DNA of 61,663 nt from Basidiobolus meristosporus CBS 931.73 (GCA_002104905.1 MCFE01000532.1:1-61663); one strand, 5' to 3'; counted from the first letter of the stretch, positions 23,006 to 34,749 are shown. Notes: generated from the letters alone by a model not told the origin. Made by a program: numbers and translations.

Positions 23006-25329
23006 CGCAAACACCCACCACACCGACACGCCCTACACCCTACCCACCTGGTGGAAGCCTATCGACATCGACACCTTGGTTTTTGTCCGCCTCGCATTTT
23101 TACCCACTTCTCTTTGTATATCTATTTTCAACGTTCTTCCTCTGGTATGCGTACATCTTTATGAACTTAATTTAATCAATCGACGCCAAGATTGCTTGGC
23201 GAGAAATTATGTATACACATCGCCAGCAACATCTTTATCATATCTACACGTCACCCCCATCCTCTACCCAATATATTTATTCGACCGCTTTATTTCTAAT
23301 CCGATTCTTGGTGGAGTCGTTGGTAAACAGACGAAGTCTAGAGGATTTCTAGTTTTTGGTTGCCACACCCACAATTACATATTCCCCGTTCCATATCATC
23401 AAATTTATCACCCATATAAACCCAACACCACACGAACACAATAAACTGCCCTTTTGATCCAATCATAAGCCATTGCCAAGAGCGGCAATGAGGCGAGACC
23501 AATCGAAACCTGCACCATATGCTTTGTGCACATTAATATGGTGAGAGTTGGCACCGTTTCCATGTATGGTGTGTGTATACAAAGGTATTGGTAAGGTGGG
23601 ATGCAGTGTATTGTGATTATGGCATATCGACCAATTATCTATGATTCGCAGCATCCTCTCCCATGTGCAAGCCTAATCCGAGGGGAGATCTTGTAGATTT
23701 TCTATTTCTACCGCCATGCCCCATTGGCTAATGATAGATTGCTCTGATTGGACATGATGACTTCTCCATTGCGCCGACAACCTTGGCCATGGTAAGTGAT
23801 ACAAGCATTGTGGTCGGTATGTGTGGCTAGGACGTCTCCCCACACCTACATGTTATATATGTCCATATAATTGATTCCCATGGTTTTGATATAAGGCAAT
23901 TCAAGTTGCTCCTCATGAATCAGACCACCGAACACAGATTCCAAATATCAATGGATGTAACATTGCGATTAGAAGGGCTTACTGAGCCATAGAGTGAGGC
24001 CAGTTGGCCAGGGACAAGGTTTCAAATTCATTCCCCATCGGTTACATTATCTCACTTGCCATTCATCAGTGTTCGGATAGTCCAGTAATGTTCAGGCACT
24101 TGCCATGGTTGATTTGAATCCGTTGTATCTCGTCAATATGAAAAAGCGTCAATCTGATCACTTAGAATCAAGGCCTAGGATTTACAATCTACTGCACGTT
24201 TGGTGTGCCACATGCATCTGGAACACCAATCATCGTAGAGCCTCGCAGGGTGGTAATGACATCACACTCCCCCTTGTGCCTGGCATGGAATGGAGTGCCT
24301 CGAACATGTTGCTTGACATATATTCAGATGTTGCATAAATCTGAGCCCGGTTTACTGTTTACAAAACGCGTGCGGTCAGTATTTCGTAAGAAATGCTACT
24401 TCGTGATGTCGCCTATCCGAAACACGTGAAATCGTATGCGTGGTCGTGTCAAGATCTCACTCCCCCACATCAAATCGTATCGAATAATCGGAATGGGATT
24501 CATGTTTGCCACATTCCTCAAAAGGCCTGATCGGATTTTGGTTTTGGGGATTTGTCCATTCAACACCAATAATGCATTCCAATTCTCTCACCTCTGAAAA
24601 TATCGGCCGAGAATGGATTTCGGAGCGCTGAATTGATTCAGGTCGAAGGATGCGTGTGCTGGGGTTGAGGCTTGTGACCTCCTGCCTCGACATGCGTGGA
24701 TTTTTGTACCTTTGTTGCAAACGATCAATTTGGCTTGTTGATGAAAACACTGGGTCAGATGGAAGCTGCATATTATTTAGGATTTGTGTCGAAATCATAT
24801 GGTTACTGTTTATGGTTTGGATGATCTGATATCAGTTGGTCAATAAACATATATATTTGGATTTATCGCGTTTCTCCAGCTTAATAGGACGAACAATGGC
24901 TCGTAAATTGGGGCGAGTTCGGATATTCTAGCAACCGTAGCAGGGCACGATATCTATGATGCTAAGGCGGTCTTCGAGGCAAGAATAGGTATTTCAAACG
25001 ATACACATGCTAGGTTTTACAATGCTCGGCCATTTCTATTATCCGCTGAAGAGTTTGTCGATAATTTTTCGGCTAATGGCTAAGTGCATTTCGATCGAAT
25101 TGGCCGAGATATCACGGAGCTGACTATTTCGAGGGTTTTCAGCATCATTTCATGTTACGATTATCTAGAGATGAGTAGATGTTTCATTTAGGCCTTTATT
25201 GGGTGTTTTGGCATTAGGAATGCTAATACCTCCAATGCTTAGATTTACAGTTCCTTGTAGATAAGATAAAGATCCATGATTCTGCTCCTGTTGCTAACTG
25301 CTACCAACTATTGTACCTAATTGTTCATG
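23006..25329. other. 2.3-kb gene-free stretch
   Basis: The first ~450 bp is C-rich 3' flank of the transferase gene, with a chance open frame (22899-23444) overlapping its end. The remainder has no recognisable gene, RNA or repeat. Confidence 0.45.
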
Positions 25330-25786
25330 CCGTTTGGATACCTGGTTGGAAGGCCGCCAGTTTGTACTGGGGATCACCTGCACGGTGTTCATTCCCTAGC
25401 AGCGCCTATGCAAGGGCCCCGCAGAATGTGCTGGTATCTTCAAACATCCAAGTGACATGTCATCGTAGTCACGATCTCAGGCTGGTGATTTCGAAATTGC
25501 CCAATATTCCTGATTTTCCAGCAAGTGTATCAGCACTCCAGAGGGGCCACCAGCCGCAACCGCAACCGCAACTGCAACCGCAAACCAACCATTCCAAAGT
25601 GACCATATAGCCATGGATGAATCGAGATGTTTGTGTGCTTGCAAAGGATATCGATGCCGTGGGTACGAGCTGCCTGGGAACAGGTGCCGGGCATGATGCA
25701 GGCAACACATCTCAATGGTGGTAAATGGTTTGCTCTCCAATGGTGAGAAATCAATCAGGCTTGAGTACTTATACTATATTTGGATT
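25330..25786 (+). repeat. right copy of the ~450-bp inverted dispersed repeat
   Basis: This is the near-identical inverse of 17774-18216. Differences are scattered single bases plus length and interruption changes in the hexanucleotide tract (CAACCG units around 25557-25585). The two copies face each other across 7.1 kb that contains the PGAP4-like gene. Confidence 0.85.
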
Positions 25787-26481
25787 GAAAGCCATCCGCT
25801 CTTTCCCAGGAATGATGTCTTTATTTATAACCAAAAAGTCAGATTCAGAAGAAGTGCATCATTCTGATTCACTGTTTTCAAGTCAAACATTGTGTTGCAA
25901 GGACAAAGTCCCACAATGAATAGCATAGGATCTAAAGCATGTCTTTATTCCCAATGGAGTACTCCCATTAATATTGGCCTTGGAGCTGTTGTAATTGGTT
26001 AAAGACCTAACTCTTCACATACCATGTTTCATACTTGATTACTATCTTGATTGAACTTCTACTTAGAATTAATCCAGGAGAACTCATTTATCAATGCCTA
26101 GGTGTTGTAGAGTTATGGGAACATCAAAAGATGGTTATTAAGGCTATCTGATAGCTCCTCTTCATATACAATGTGTTGGCCATATGTTTTGGAAGTGCAT
26201 CAAGAAGATAAAAATCACTGCATCCATGTCAACATCTAAATCCCCAGTAATATGTTCCCAATGCTATTAGCTGGAACTATTGATAACGTTCTAGTTTCTA
26301 AGCTTGCCCTATGACTGGGATATATAGTTTGCATCTACTCCTGAGCATTTACATTGATCTAGTACTTGCATTAAAGTATAAAAGGACAATTTCTGATATG
26401 AGGACTGAACTGCATTCAAAATTGGCACAGGTAGCAAAGTACAATTCCATCCTGTCAATACTGACTGTAGCAGCAAAATAT
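25787..26481. other. AT-rich gene-free stretch
   Basis: No gene is recognised. Its composition resembles the neighbouring copia LTR debris, but I could not align it to the LTR with confidence. Confidence 0.4.
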
Positions 26482-26829
26482 TGCTGTAAGTGTTTTGGAG
26501 ATACTGGAAGTGATTGGGAGAACCAGTAGATTATTGGGTTTCCACTTCATGATTTATTGAATGCAAAGGATGTATCAGTACTTTTGCATAGTCTTGGCAA
26601 AGCAAACATGTGAAATATGCTTAGAAAGGCTTCAAGAACATGTGTGCAAAGTTTGGGGCTGTCTTGACAACTTTGAGAATTTTATATTCAGGTTATCTGA
26701 TGATTTGGTGAAAATATTTTGAGTAAATGCCAACAAGGGATTTGGTCAGTATTCTCTAAGATTTGTAGGAAATGATCAAAATGACTAATTTAAGTGAATA
26801 TTTAGGTGGAACTACAAACTTTTATAACA
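26482..26829 (-). repeat. degenerate solo copia LTR (A), reverse orientation
   Basis: This block is the diverged reverse complement of the LTR of the copia element at 27090. It begins TGCTGTAAGTG (LTR end) and runs through AATGCAAAGG, the CAAGAACATGTGTGCAAAGT block and GGTGAATATTTAGGTGGAACT-like sequence to ...TATAACA. It is ~348 bp, the full LTR length. Flanking 5-mers do not match, so the target duplication is lost or rearranged. Confidence 0.75.
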
Positions 26830-26830
26830 T

Positions 26831-27089
26831 TTAGTAGTATTTATACCTTTACATGGTCTTAGCAAAACAAACACACAGAATCTGTATAGGAAGGGCCCAA
26901 GAACATGTGTGCAATGTATGAGGGTGTTGGGACAACTTTAAGAAATTTCATGTTCTGGGTACCTGATGTCTTGGCAGAAATATTTCAAGTAGGTCCCAAC
27001 AAGGAGTATTGTAGGAATTCTCTAAGTTTTGTAGGTAATGATCTAGGTGACTAAGTGAGGTGAATATATAGGTGCAATTAAAAATATTT
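26831..27089 (-). repeat. truncated copia LTR (B), reverse orientation
   Basis: A second diverged LTR copy starts inside the LTR (AGTAGTATTTATACC) and includes CATGGTCTTAGCA, CCAAGAACATGTGTGCAATG and GACTAAGTGAGGTGAATAT. It is cut at 27089 by the insertion of the full-length copia element. Confidence 0.7.
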
Positions 27090-27421
27090 TGTTGTAAAAA
27101 TTCGTATTTCCACCTAAATATTCACCTAACTTAGTCACTTAGATCATTACCTTCAAATCCTAGAGAATACTGACCAAATTCCTTGTTGGGATTTACTTAG
27201 AATATTTACCCAGAACATGAAAATTAGATAAGTTGTCCAAACAGCCCCAAACTTTGCACACATGTTCTTGGGACCTTCCTTAACCTATTCTATGTGTTAG
27301 TAATGCCAAGACCAGGTAAAAGTATAAATACTACTTTTATATTCAATAAATCATTAAGTGAAAACCACATAATCTACTTGTTCTCCAAATCTCTTCCAAT
27401 ATCTCCAAGACTCTTACAACA
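27090..27421 (+). repeat. 5' LTR of the copia element
   Basis: It starts TGTTGTAAAAATTC and ends CTCTTACAACA. Near its 3' half it contains AGTATAAATACTAC, a TATA-like box, and AATAAATCATT, a likely polyadenylation signal. Compared with the 3' LTR it lacks 18 bp (present in the 3' copy around TTCACTAAAATACCAGGTAC). Confidence 0.93.
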
Positions 27422-27433
27422 GGTTATGAGCCC
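27422..27433 (+). other. copia primer-binding site, half-tRNA-Met type, overlapping the gag ATG
   Basis: GGTTATGAGCCC starts directly after the LTR. It is the reverse complement of GGGCUCAUAACC, the anticodon stem-loop of fungal methionine tRNA as I remember it (yeast initiator). This is the 'half-tRNA' priming known from Drosophila copia. The ATG within it (27426-27428, complement of the CAU anticodon) is in frame with gag. Confidence 0.7.
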
Positions 27434-30400
27434 CAAGCTGTCACTCTCTGCAATGTCTACTACTGCTATTACTGGAATTTTTCCCTCTGCTGAAAAGTTG
27501 GATGGCTCTAACTACCAAGTGTGGAGGGTGAAGATGAAGATGCTGCTACAAGAAAGAGGCCTTTGGGATATTGTCATGGGAGAAGAATGCCCTCCTAAAA
27601 ACGTGGGAGAGGAAGCCTTGAAGTACCAGAAGAAAGAACAAAGTGCCTTTAACTGCATTTGCCTTAATGTCAAGGACAAATTGCTAATTCAATGCTCAAG
27701 AGCAAAAACGGCAAAGAATGCCTGGAAGGCATTAGAAGACACCTACCAGTCATGTTCAGCTGCCAAGAAAATGTATCTGAGAAGAAAATTCTTTACTACA
27801 AAGATGCTGCCAGGAGAAGAAATGAAAAATATAATTAACAGAATTACCCTGCTGGTAGATGAGATGGAATCTGTGGGCGTACCAACTACTGATGAGGATG
27901 TGATAGTTACCATCCTGAATAGCCTGACAGACAAGTTTCAGGGCCTGTATCAGCCCTAGAGTCCAGAACTGAAGATTTGACCTTAAATTACGTATATGGA
28001 AGGCTCCTGGATGAAGAATTAAGAAAATCAAGCGCCAATAAGAAGGAAGAAGAAAATGCTTTAATAAGCAATGATAACCAACAAAGGAGGTACCCAAGAC
28101 CCTACAAAGGCAACAGCAACCTATATTGCAACTACTGCAAAAGGAAAGGACACACATCAGACCGGTGTCTCAAAAAGAGAGATTATCAGCAAAAGAAGCC
28201 TGAATATGGAAATGCTGCAACAACTGAAGATAGACTATTCATATCTGCACTAAATATGACCACAAACAAGGATTCTCAGACGTGGTATATTGACTCTGGA
28301 GCTTCTCAGCACTTTACACACCAAAAAGAACTTTGTACCCAATATCAAGAAATTCCAATTAAGAAGGTTTTCATGGGTGATGATAGAACACTTGATGCAG
28401 TGGGAGAAGGAACTATCCAAGTAAACCTTAGAAGCAGTGAAGGAAGCCATACACTGACCTTTAAAGAAGTACTCTATGTACCAGAAATAGCCAAGAACCT
28501 ACTCTCTGTAAGCAAGGCCACAGCAGAATGGCTCAGTTTCAGTTTTGACAATTCTGGATGCAGGATCACTGATCAAAATGGTGCTCATATTGCTTTGGGC
28601 ATCAGAGATCAGAATCTATACAACTTGACTTATATTCCATCATATCTGGAATCCAATATAAGTAACTTAAATGAAGAAACACCAATGCTTTGGCACAGGA
28701 GATTTGAACACATCAATTTTGATTATTTGCGTAAAATGATCAAAGATCAGCTAATTTCTGGAGTGAAAATTGATCCCCCAGCTAATTTGGAGCACTGTGA
28801 AGCCTGCATATATGGGAAACAAGCCAGACAACTGTTCAAGAGCTCTGGGTTAATCAAAACTAAGAAAAAATTAGATCTAATGCACTCAGATCTGTGTGGA
28901 CCTATGCAAAATTTATCCTTAGGCGGGATGAAGTATTTAATCACTTTTATTGATGATTATACAAGATACACATGGGTCTACTTCATGGAGAGAAAGGAAG
29001 AAGCTCTGTCTAAGCTCAGGGAGTTTAAAGCCATGGTGGAGAGAGAAACTGGTGAAAAAATCAAGAAAATACGCTCTGACAATGGTGGAGAATATACCTC
29101 AAAACTCTTCATCCACTTCTGCAAAATTCATGGGATAAAGCAAGAGACTACTGTACCATACTCCCCACAGCAAAATGGAGTAGCAGAACAAGCTAACAGA
29201 TCAATAATTGATATGGCAAGATCTATGATCCATGATCAAAAATTATCCTATGATTTTTGGGCAGAATCAGTTGCCACTGCTGTTTATCTTAAAAATAGGA
29301 GTTATAACAGAATGCTTTGTGATTCTACTCCATTTGAAGCATGGTATGGATACAGACCAAGTGCAGAACATCTAAGAATATTTGGGTGTACAGCATATGC
29401 CAAAAAACTGGCCGGAAATCAGTCAAAATTTGAGCCAAAAAGTGTAAAATGCATATTTTTGGGCTACTGCAATGAGAGTAAGGCATACAGACTCTACAAT
29501 ACCAAAGCAAAGAAGCTGATCAAGTTCAGGGATGTGTTGTTTGATGAAAATTCAAAATATTCACAAAAAATGACATCAGATGATGATGAAAATCTGATCT
29601 CAAGTCCACCAATTGTCAGGATTGAATCAGAGCAAAACAATGAAAATTTTTTCACTCCAGAGGACTCTACAACCGTGGTTCAGCCAGAATCAGTGCCCAG
29701 GAGTATCCCAGAAGTGATCATTTCAGTATCAAATGCCTGGAGATCCAATCGGACAAGAAATAGCCCAAATTACTATATCAATGAGGGTACAAACTTAGCC
29801 TATGCCTACTCAGTCCATATTGATGAACCCCAGACTGTAAAAGAGGCCCTAAATAGCCCTCAGACAAAGTTTTGGAGATCTGCAATGACTGAGGAATATT
29901 AGGCCCTGATGGAAAATTAAACTTGGGACTTAGTCAAATTACCAATCAACCAAAAATCAATTGGATGCAGATGGGTCTTCAAGACAAAATACAAGGCTGA
30001 TGGCACAATTGAAAGATACAAAGCAAGACTTGTAGCCAAAGGATACTCTCAAACAAAAGGACTTGACTATACTGAGACCTTTGCACCGGTAGCCAAGTTT
30101 AATTCCATCAGATTAATATTGGCTATTGCAGCCAAATATAAGTTTTTTATTCATCAAATGGACGTAAAAACTGCATTTTTGAATGAACAACTTGATGAGG
30201 ACGTGTATATGGACCAGCCTGATGGGTTTGTTGACCAAGATAACCCCCATTTGGTCTGCAAGCTTAAAAAGTCACTATATGGTCTCAAACAATCACCGAG
30301 AGCCTGGAATTGCAAGATAGATTCTTATTTGGAATCTTTGAGTTTCAAAAGGAGTAATGCTGACTATAGTATATACTACAAGCCAGATAGAGCAAATCCA

Positions 30401-31396
30401 GTTCTATTAGCTCTATATGTGGATGATCTTATTATAGCCGCCAATAACCTAGAAACATTAGAAGAGACTAAATCCAGCCTATCTAAGGAGTTCAAGATAT
30501 CCAATCTAGGAGAACTTAGTTACTACTAAGGGATTAAGTTCTCCATAGACAGAAGTACCCAGACTATCACCCTAAGTCAATCCAAGTATATTCAAGATAT
30601 ACTAAAGAAGTACAAAATGGAAGACTGTAAACCAGCAGCTACCCCAATGGAAACAAACCTTAACCTGGTCAAAACTCAACCAAATCAAGAGAGCTTGGTG
30701 CCATCTGAAAGCCCTGACTTTCCTTATCAATCTATGGTCGGCAGTCTGATGTATATCATGCTTGGAACACGTCCAGATATCTCATATTCAGTGGGAGTTG
30801 TCAGCCAACATAATCAGAATTATGGATCTGATCATATTGCAGCAGTTAAGCGGATTTTTAGATACCTAAAAGGAACTGCTGATATCTGCTTAAGATATAC
30901 TTATAAGGATTCAGAACAGGATCTTGTGGGATACTCTGATGCTGATTGGGGACGAAATTTAGAAGACAGAAGATCCACCACAGGATACACCTTTCTTTAC
31001 TGTAAAGGAGCAATATCATGGAATTCAAGAAAGCAACCAACCGTAGCACTTTCCACCACAGAGGCAGAGTATATGGCAGCCTGTGAAGCTACAAAAGAAG
31101 CAATGTGGTTAAGAAAGCTGTTTACAGATTTAGGCCTATGTCAAAAAACGCCTATTACTTTATTTCAAGATAATCAAGGATGTATACAATTAGGTAGAAA
31201 TCCAACTTTTCATGCTAGAACCAAGCACATAGATATTAGACATCATTTCATACGTGAAGCTATAGAGAATAACTTAGTTAGCTTAGTTTACTGTCCTACA
31301 GATGAAATGATTGCATACATATTTACCAAACCATTAGCTAGAGACAAGTTTGAATATCTTAGGTCAAAATTAGGACTAGTCAGTATGAACATTTAG
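27426..31396 (+). pseudogene. copia gag-pol polyprotein, four inactivating lesions
   Basis: Read through, this is one ~1320-codon gag-pol frame. Gag (UBN2-like) starts at 27426 or 27453, with LDGSNYQVWRVKMK. A one-base frameshift near 27942-27948 (GLYQP-stop against GFVSALES in a related copy) separates it from the next segment. That segment has a CCHC knuckle (CNYCKRKGHTSDRC, 28128), protease (YIDSGASQHF), GAG-pre-integrase (LWHRRFEHIN) and integrase D..D..E (HSDLCGP, IRSDNGGEY, QNGVAEQ). In-frame TAG and TAA at about 29900-29918 interrupt the start of reverse transcriptase (FKTKYKADG, then YVDDLIIA at ~30412). A further TAA at 30527-30529 follows SYY. RNase H (VGYSDADWG, TEAEYMAA, DNQGCI) ends at the TAG at 31394-31396. 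The element cannot make a full polyprotein and would depend on other copies. Confidence 0.92.
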
Positions 31397-31399
31397 CTG

Positions 31400-31407
31400 A
31401 GTGGGAG
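31400..31407 (+). other. copia polypurine tract
   Basis: AGTGGGAG lies immediately upstream of the 3' LTR, where second-strand synthesis is primed. Assignment is by position and composition. Confidence 0.65.
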
Positions 31408-31757
31408 TGTTGTAAAAATTCATATTTCCACCTAAATATTCACCTAACTTAGTCACTTAGATCATTACCTTCAAATCCTAGAGAATACTGACCAAATTCC
31501 TTGTCGGGATTTACTTAGAATATTTTTCACTAAAATACCAGGTACCCAGAACATGAAAATTCTCAAAGTTGTCCAAACAGCCCCAAACTTTGCACACATG
31601 TTCTTGGGACCTTCTTTAGCCTATTCTACGTGTTAGTAATGCCAAGACCAGGTAAAAGTATAAATACTACTTTTATATTCAATAAATCATTAAGTGAAAA
31701 CCACATAATCTACTTGTTCTCCAAATCACTTCCAATATCTCCAAGACTCTTACAACA
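31408..31757 (+). repeat. 3' LTR of the copia element
   Basis: 350 bp, starting TGTTGTAAAAATTC and ending TTACAACA, followed by the target duplication TATTT. It serves as the fullest reference copy for the LTR remnants elsewhere in the window. Confidence 0.93.
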
Positions 31758-31762
31758 TATTT

Positions 31763-31960
31763 ACCACATTATTTATACTCCAATATGGTCTTGGCAAAAG
31801 TAACATCTAGTATATGCTAAAGAAAGCTCTCAGGACATGTTTGCAAAGTCAGGCAGTCAACAGACAACTTGAAGTTTTCTCATGCCCTGGGTACAAGAAA
31901 TTTTGGTAATATATTCTTAGTAAATTCAACAATGAATCAGGGCAAGAGATTATTGGACTT
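31763..31960 (-). repeat. truncated copia LTR (C), reverse orientation
   Basis: A diverged LTR fragment: ATTTATACTCCAATATGGTCTTGGC, GGACATGTTTGCAAAGTC, CTCATGCCCTGGGTAC and TATTCTTAGTAAAT. It directly abuts the 3' target duplication of the complete element. Confidence 0.65.
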
Positions 31961-32224
31961 GCAGATCATAATACAACCCCAAAAGAACAATTAAGAAAAG
32001 GCTAGCAGAACACTATCTTAATATCAGCTGAATTGCAAGTCTTTGAAAACCAACAACTCCCAATATCTCAGGCACCAGCTGTTGGTCAGACAAGCAGACA
32101 CATTTTTCAGGAAATCAGCTGCCCACTGCCTTCACCAAAATTGGCAACTTAAAATTTGAAGGAAAAATGTCAGCTGGAATAAGATGAATCCAAGTTTGAG
32201 ATTTTTTATAGGGTGCAAGTAGCC

Positions 32225-32575
32225 AAGTCTATGGAATATCAAGTGTGTTAGGTAAATAGTTGCACCAAAATGCCAAGTGCCCAGAATATGAAAATTCTCA
32301 ATGATGTACGAAATGTCCCAAGCTTTGCACACATGCTCTTTGGTCCTTCCTAAACATATTGTATGTGCTTCTTTTTCTCAAGTTGTGGAAATGTTCGAAA
32401 TTTTCAAGCTTGTCCAAAAGCTCATGAACATTGTACCCGGCTACCTGCAGTCTTCTTCAGGACATACTCATAGTTGCTATCAAAAAGTTGTGCTAAAATA
32501 TAAATACTCTATTTGCACTCAATAAATCAAAATGCAAAAACCACACTTGTTCAAAATTGTAACCACTACTATGCC
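32225..32575 (+). repeat. diverged copia-type LTR remnant (D), forward orientation
   Basis: It shares scattered LTR words in order: CCAAAATGCCAAGTGCCCAGAATATGAAAATTCTCAA, CAAGCTTTGCACACATGCTCTT, then an unrelated stretch, then TATAAATACTCTATTTGCACTCAATAAATCAA. It is older or from a related subfamily. The outer limits are approximate. Confidence 0.55.
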
Positions 32576-32966
32576 ACAACAAACATCTGTAGGTATCTTC
32601 AGAAACACCTTGGAAGAAGTCAGGGAAATATAGTCGCCAGTGAAACAAAGTAACAAACACTACGTTGCAAATTACTCAGCAACCTTAATACTCTGATTTA
32701 TGTTCAGGTTGGGTGCTTGGTCAACTCTGGGCGATATGTTGCTTCTTGCTTATTGTTTCTGCTACAACCTCATTGCCATATACGACCGGCCTACTGTGCA
32801 AGAATAGCTTTTGCAGTTTATTAGTAATCAATAAGTGAATACACAGAAGCGATTCTTTATATTCAACGGCAATGAACATGATTTTCGATCAATACCATGT
32901 GCGATACACATACATGGGTATACATATTACACTACTATTTGCAGCAGCGGCATCATCATTTGAAAA
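32576..32966. other. intergenic, downstream of SEC11 copy 1
   Basis: This contains the 3' flank of SEC11 copy 1. I see nothing else in it. Confidence 0.4.
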
Positions 32967-33966
32967 TTACTCTTTGCTGAGCAATATATAGATCCCCATT
33001 ACTCCTAACAAGATCATCTTGGCTTGTGGGTAATCGTTCATCAGGATAGTGACCATTCCTAGGTATGGCATATGTCTAATCATGAGATTCAAGAGTTAGT
33101 ACGTGCAGCAGTAAGAACACCATATTCGCCCATTCACTCCGCCCCAATCGTATCCTATCCTTCTCGTACTCTTCAACACTCAATCATTGATGTGATAGTG
33201 TACTTACCCCTGGACTCTGCCAATGATGTCTTTCGGCGTAATCCAGAGTTGACCTCTGTTGTAAAGACCACGGTCGTTTACTTCATTGTGATCGCCCTTA
33301 GTCAGCAAGAAAGTCTCCTTGGCACCTTTCCTAAGGTCAAAAGTCGTGTTATTCCAGTTCACTCAGGCTCAACTCGGGCCGAACTTACTCTTCATGGACC
33401 TTCAACACTCTGTGAACAATGGGGATATCTCTTCCTTCAATCTTGAATACTGTAATGTCGCCGACTCGGACCGGCTCCTGCGACATACTCAGGAAAAGCA
33501 GGTCTCCTCGATAAAACGCTGGCTCCATACTTCCACTGTTCATTGAGACGACAAAATAAAGTAGTCACCCAAACACAGCCGCAGAGAAGTTCGAAGGGTT
33601 GAAAAAACAAGTGGTCAGTATTGGTGAACTAAGGACGCTACGAACCAGAGCACAGAAAGGCACCTCTGTGCCAGTGGCATCAAGCCGTAGCACACCGAGC
33701 CAACGCAGGAAAGTACTAACCTGAGCACAACCACGATAGGACTCTCGCTGTTAGTCCAGATGCCCATTCCTTTCCACACCATCAGTGCTGACGACACAAC
33801 CATCAACACGTTCAGAACCTGTGCAGCGAGCTATTGTGTTGTAGAAGTAACAAACAGCGACGCAAGGCTTCCGCGTAAGTAAGAGCACAGCTATTCACAA
33901 CAACGATATTGAGCTGAACAAAACCTGACGAACGCTCATACGTCTCAAGGTAGCAAGGGCTTCCAT
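32967..33966 (-). CDS. SEC11: signal peptidase complex catalytic subunit SEC11, tandem copy 1
   Basis: Five exons join in frame: 33966-33925, 33818-33721, 33535-33389, 33330-33208 and 33075-32967, giving 172 residues, a normal SEC11 length. The N-terminus is a short [14 protein letters not shown], followed by the membrane anchor [19 protein letters not shown]. The signal-peptidase box [16 protein letters not shown] holds the catalytic Ser, and [13 protein letters not shown] the catalytic His that replaces Lys in ER enzymes. The acidic site is in [10 protein letters not shown], and the tail [22 protein letters not shown] forms the C-terminal helix. It cleaves signal peptides in the ER membrane with Spc1-3. 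All catalytic motifs are intact. The coding sequence is shared almost base for base, introns included, with copy 2, which lies 784 bp upstream of its ATG. The first donor (GTTTTG) is weak but the only one giving the conserved RQVLN join. Confidence 0.93.
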
Positions 33967-34047
33967 AGTACCGAAGTAAACGAGTAACAAGAAGTAGTAG
34001 ACTGTAGTGTGGCTTTTAAGAGTTCAACGAGGACAGACCAAACAACG
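33009..34047. repeat. segmental tandem duplication, unit 1 (SEC11 copy 1)
   Basis: Base-for-base match to 34792-35857, apart from one tract at about 33251-33290 and a single base at 34011 (G against A in unit 2). It covers the gene from inside its last exon to ~80 bp before the ATG. Homology stops sharply at both ends. Confidence 0.92.
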
Positions 34048-34749
34048 TTCGACTGGAAGCTTGCAGTTTAGTAAAAGTAAGGGGGAATATTCAATGATGC
34101 TACGAAATACTTGGCTTTCATTTTTCAAAGGAAATTCTGCCACGTCAATTACGGGATTTTCGTTAGGTTTGATTCAACACCTAATTAAATTGTCATCAAA
34201 TTGTCATCAATTTGCATTGCCAAAGCTAACTAGTCCAATCTTAAACAAGATTGGCATTTCAATCCACTTATGCTGATATTAAGGCAACTACATCCTACTC
34301 TCGTAAACAACATCCATGCACAAATGTAAAGAAATAATTGGTCAGTATTGGGTCTATTTCTGGATCGCGTCTCACACTAATGATGCTACTAGTGGTGTAT
34401 CGAGTGTTTTGTTATGTCCATGATTAGTTAAGAGCTTCCAACATTCTGAAATGTAGGCGAACCCTTTTTTAAACCTTCGTTCAAATCGAATACTGAATGA
34501 TCTGCTTTCTCTATCCGTGCGTGGCAAATGTAACATTGAATGCGGTGTGTTGCGTTTATATTTCTGTGTATTTCGAGTGGTGCAATCTTGTTTGTACAAA
34601 GAGTTCTGGGACCTTTCAAATATGTGCGAAATACGATAACGTCATGATGTAGATGTTCCTCGGTGGATGCAAAATACCCAAAAGATATGGATACCGTAGC
34701 CGAGTATACTCCCAGAGCTTGACTCACTGGAGTAATGACGCAGGCATAT
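34048..34749. other. spacer between the SEC11 copies
   Basis: About 700 bp not shared with the flank of copy 2. It must hold the distal promoter of copy 1 and the 3' flank of copy 2. There is no convincing gene. Confidence 0.45.

Larger units (their letters stand above)
27090..31757 (+). mobile_element. Ty1/copia LTR retrotransposon, structurally complete, coding frame broken
   Basis: The 4668-bp element has LTRs at 27090-27421 (332 bp) and 31408-31757 (350 bp). Both start TGTTGTAA and end TTACAACA, a perfect 8-bp inverted terminus. A perfect 5-bp target duplication, TATTT, flanks it (27085-27089 and 31758-31762). It has a primer-binding site directly after the 5' LTR and a purine tract directly before the 3' LTR. 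Domain order protease - integrase - reverse transcriptase - RNase H defines Copia. The LTRs differ by roughly ten substitutions and an 18-bp indel, so the insertion is not brand new. It landed in older LTR debris of the same family. Confidence 0.95.

Noticed and set aside
27092-27300. An upstream extension of gag to the start at 27294 inside the 5' LTR
   Set aside because: The frame is open there, but the segment is LTR sequence (repeated at 31.6 kb). The ATG after the LTR is the sensible start.
33072-33546. Plus-strand open frames (124 and 75 codons), repeated at 34855-35356
   Set aside because: They are antisense shadows of the SEC11 exons and introns. Their duplication only reflects the tandem copies; the minus strand has the real gene with conserved catalytic motifs.
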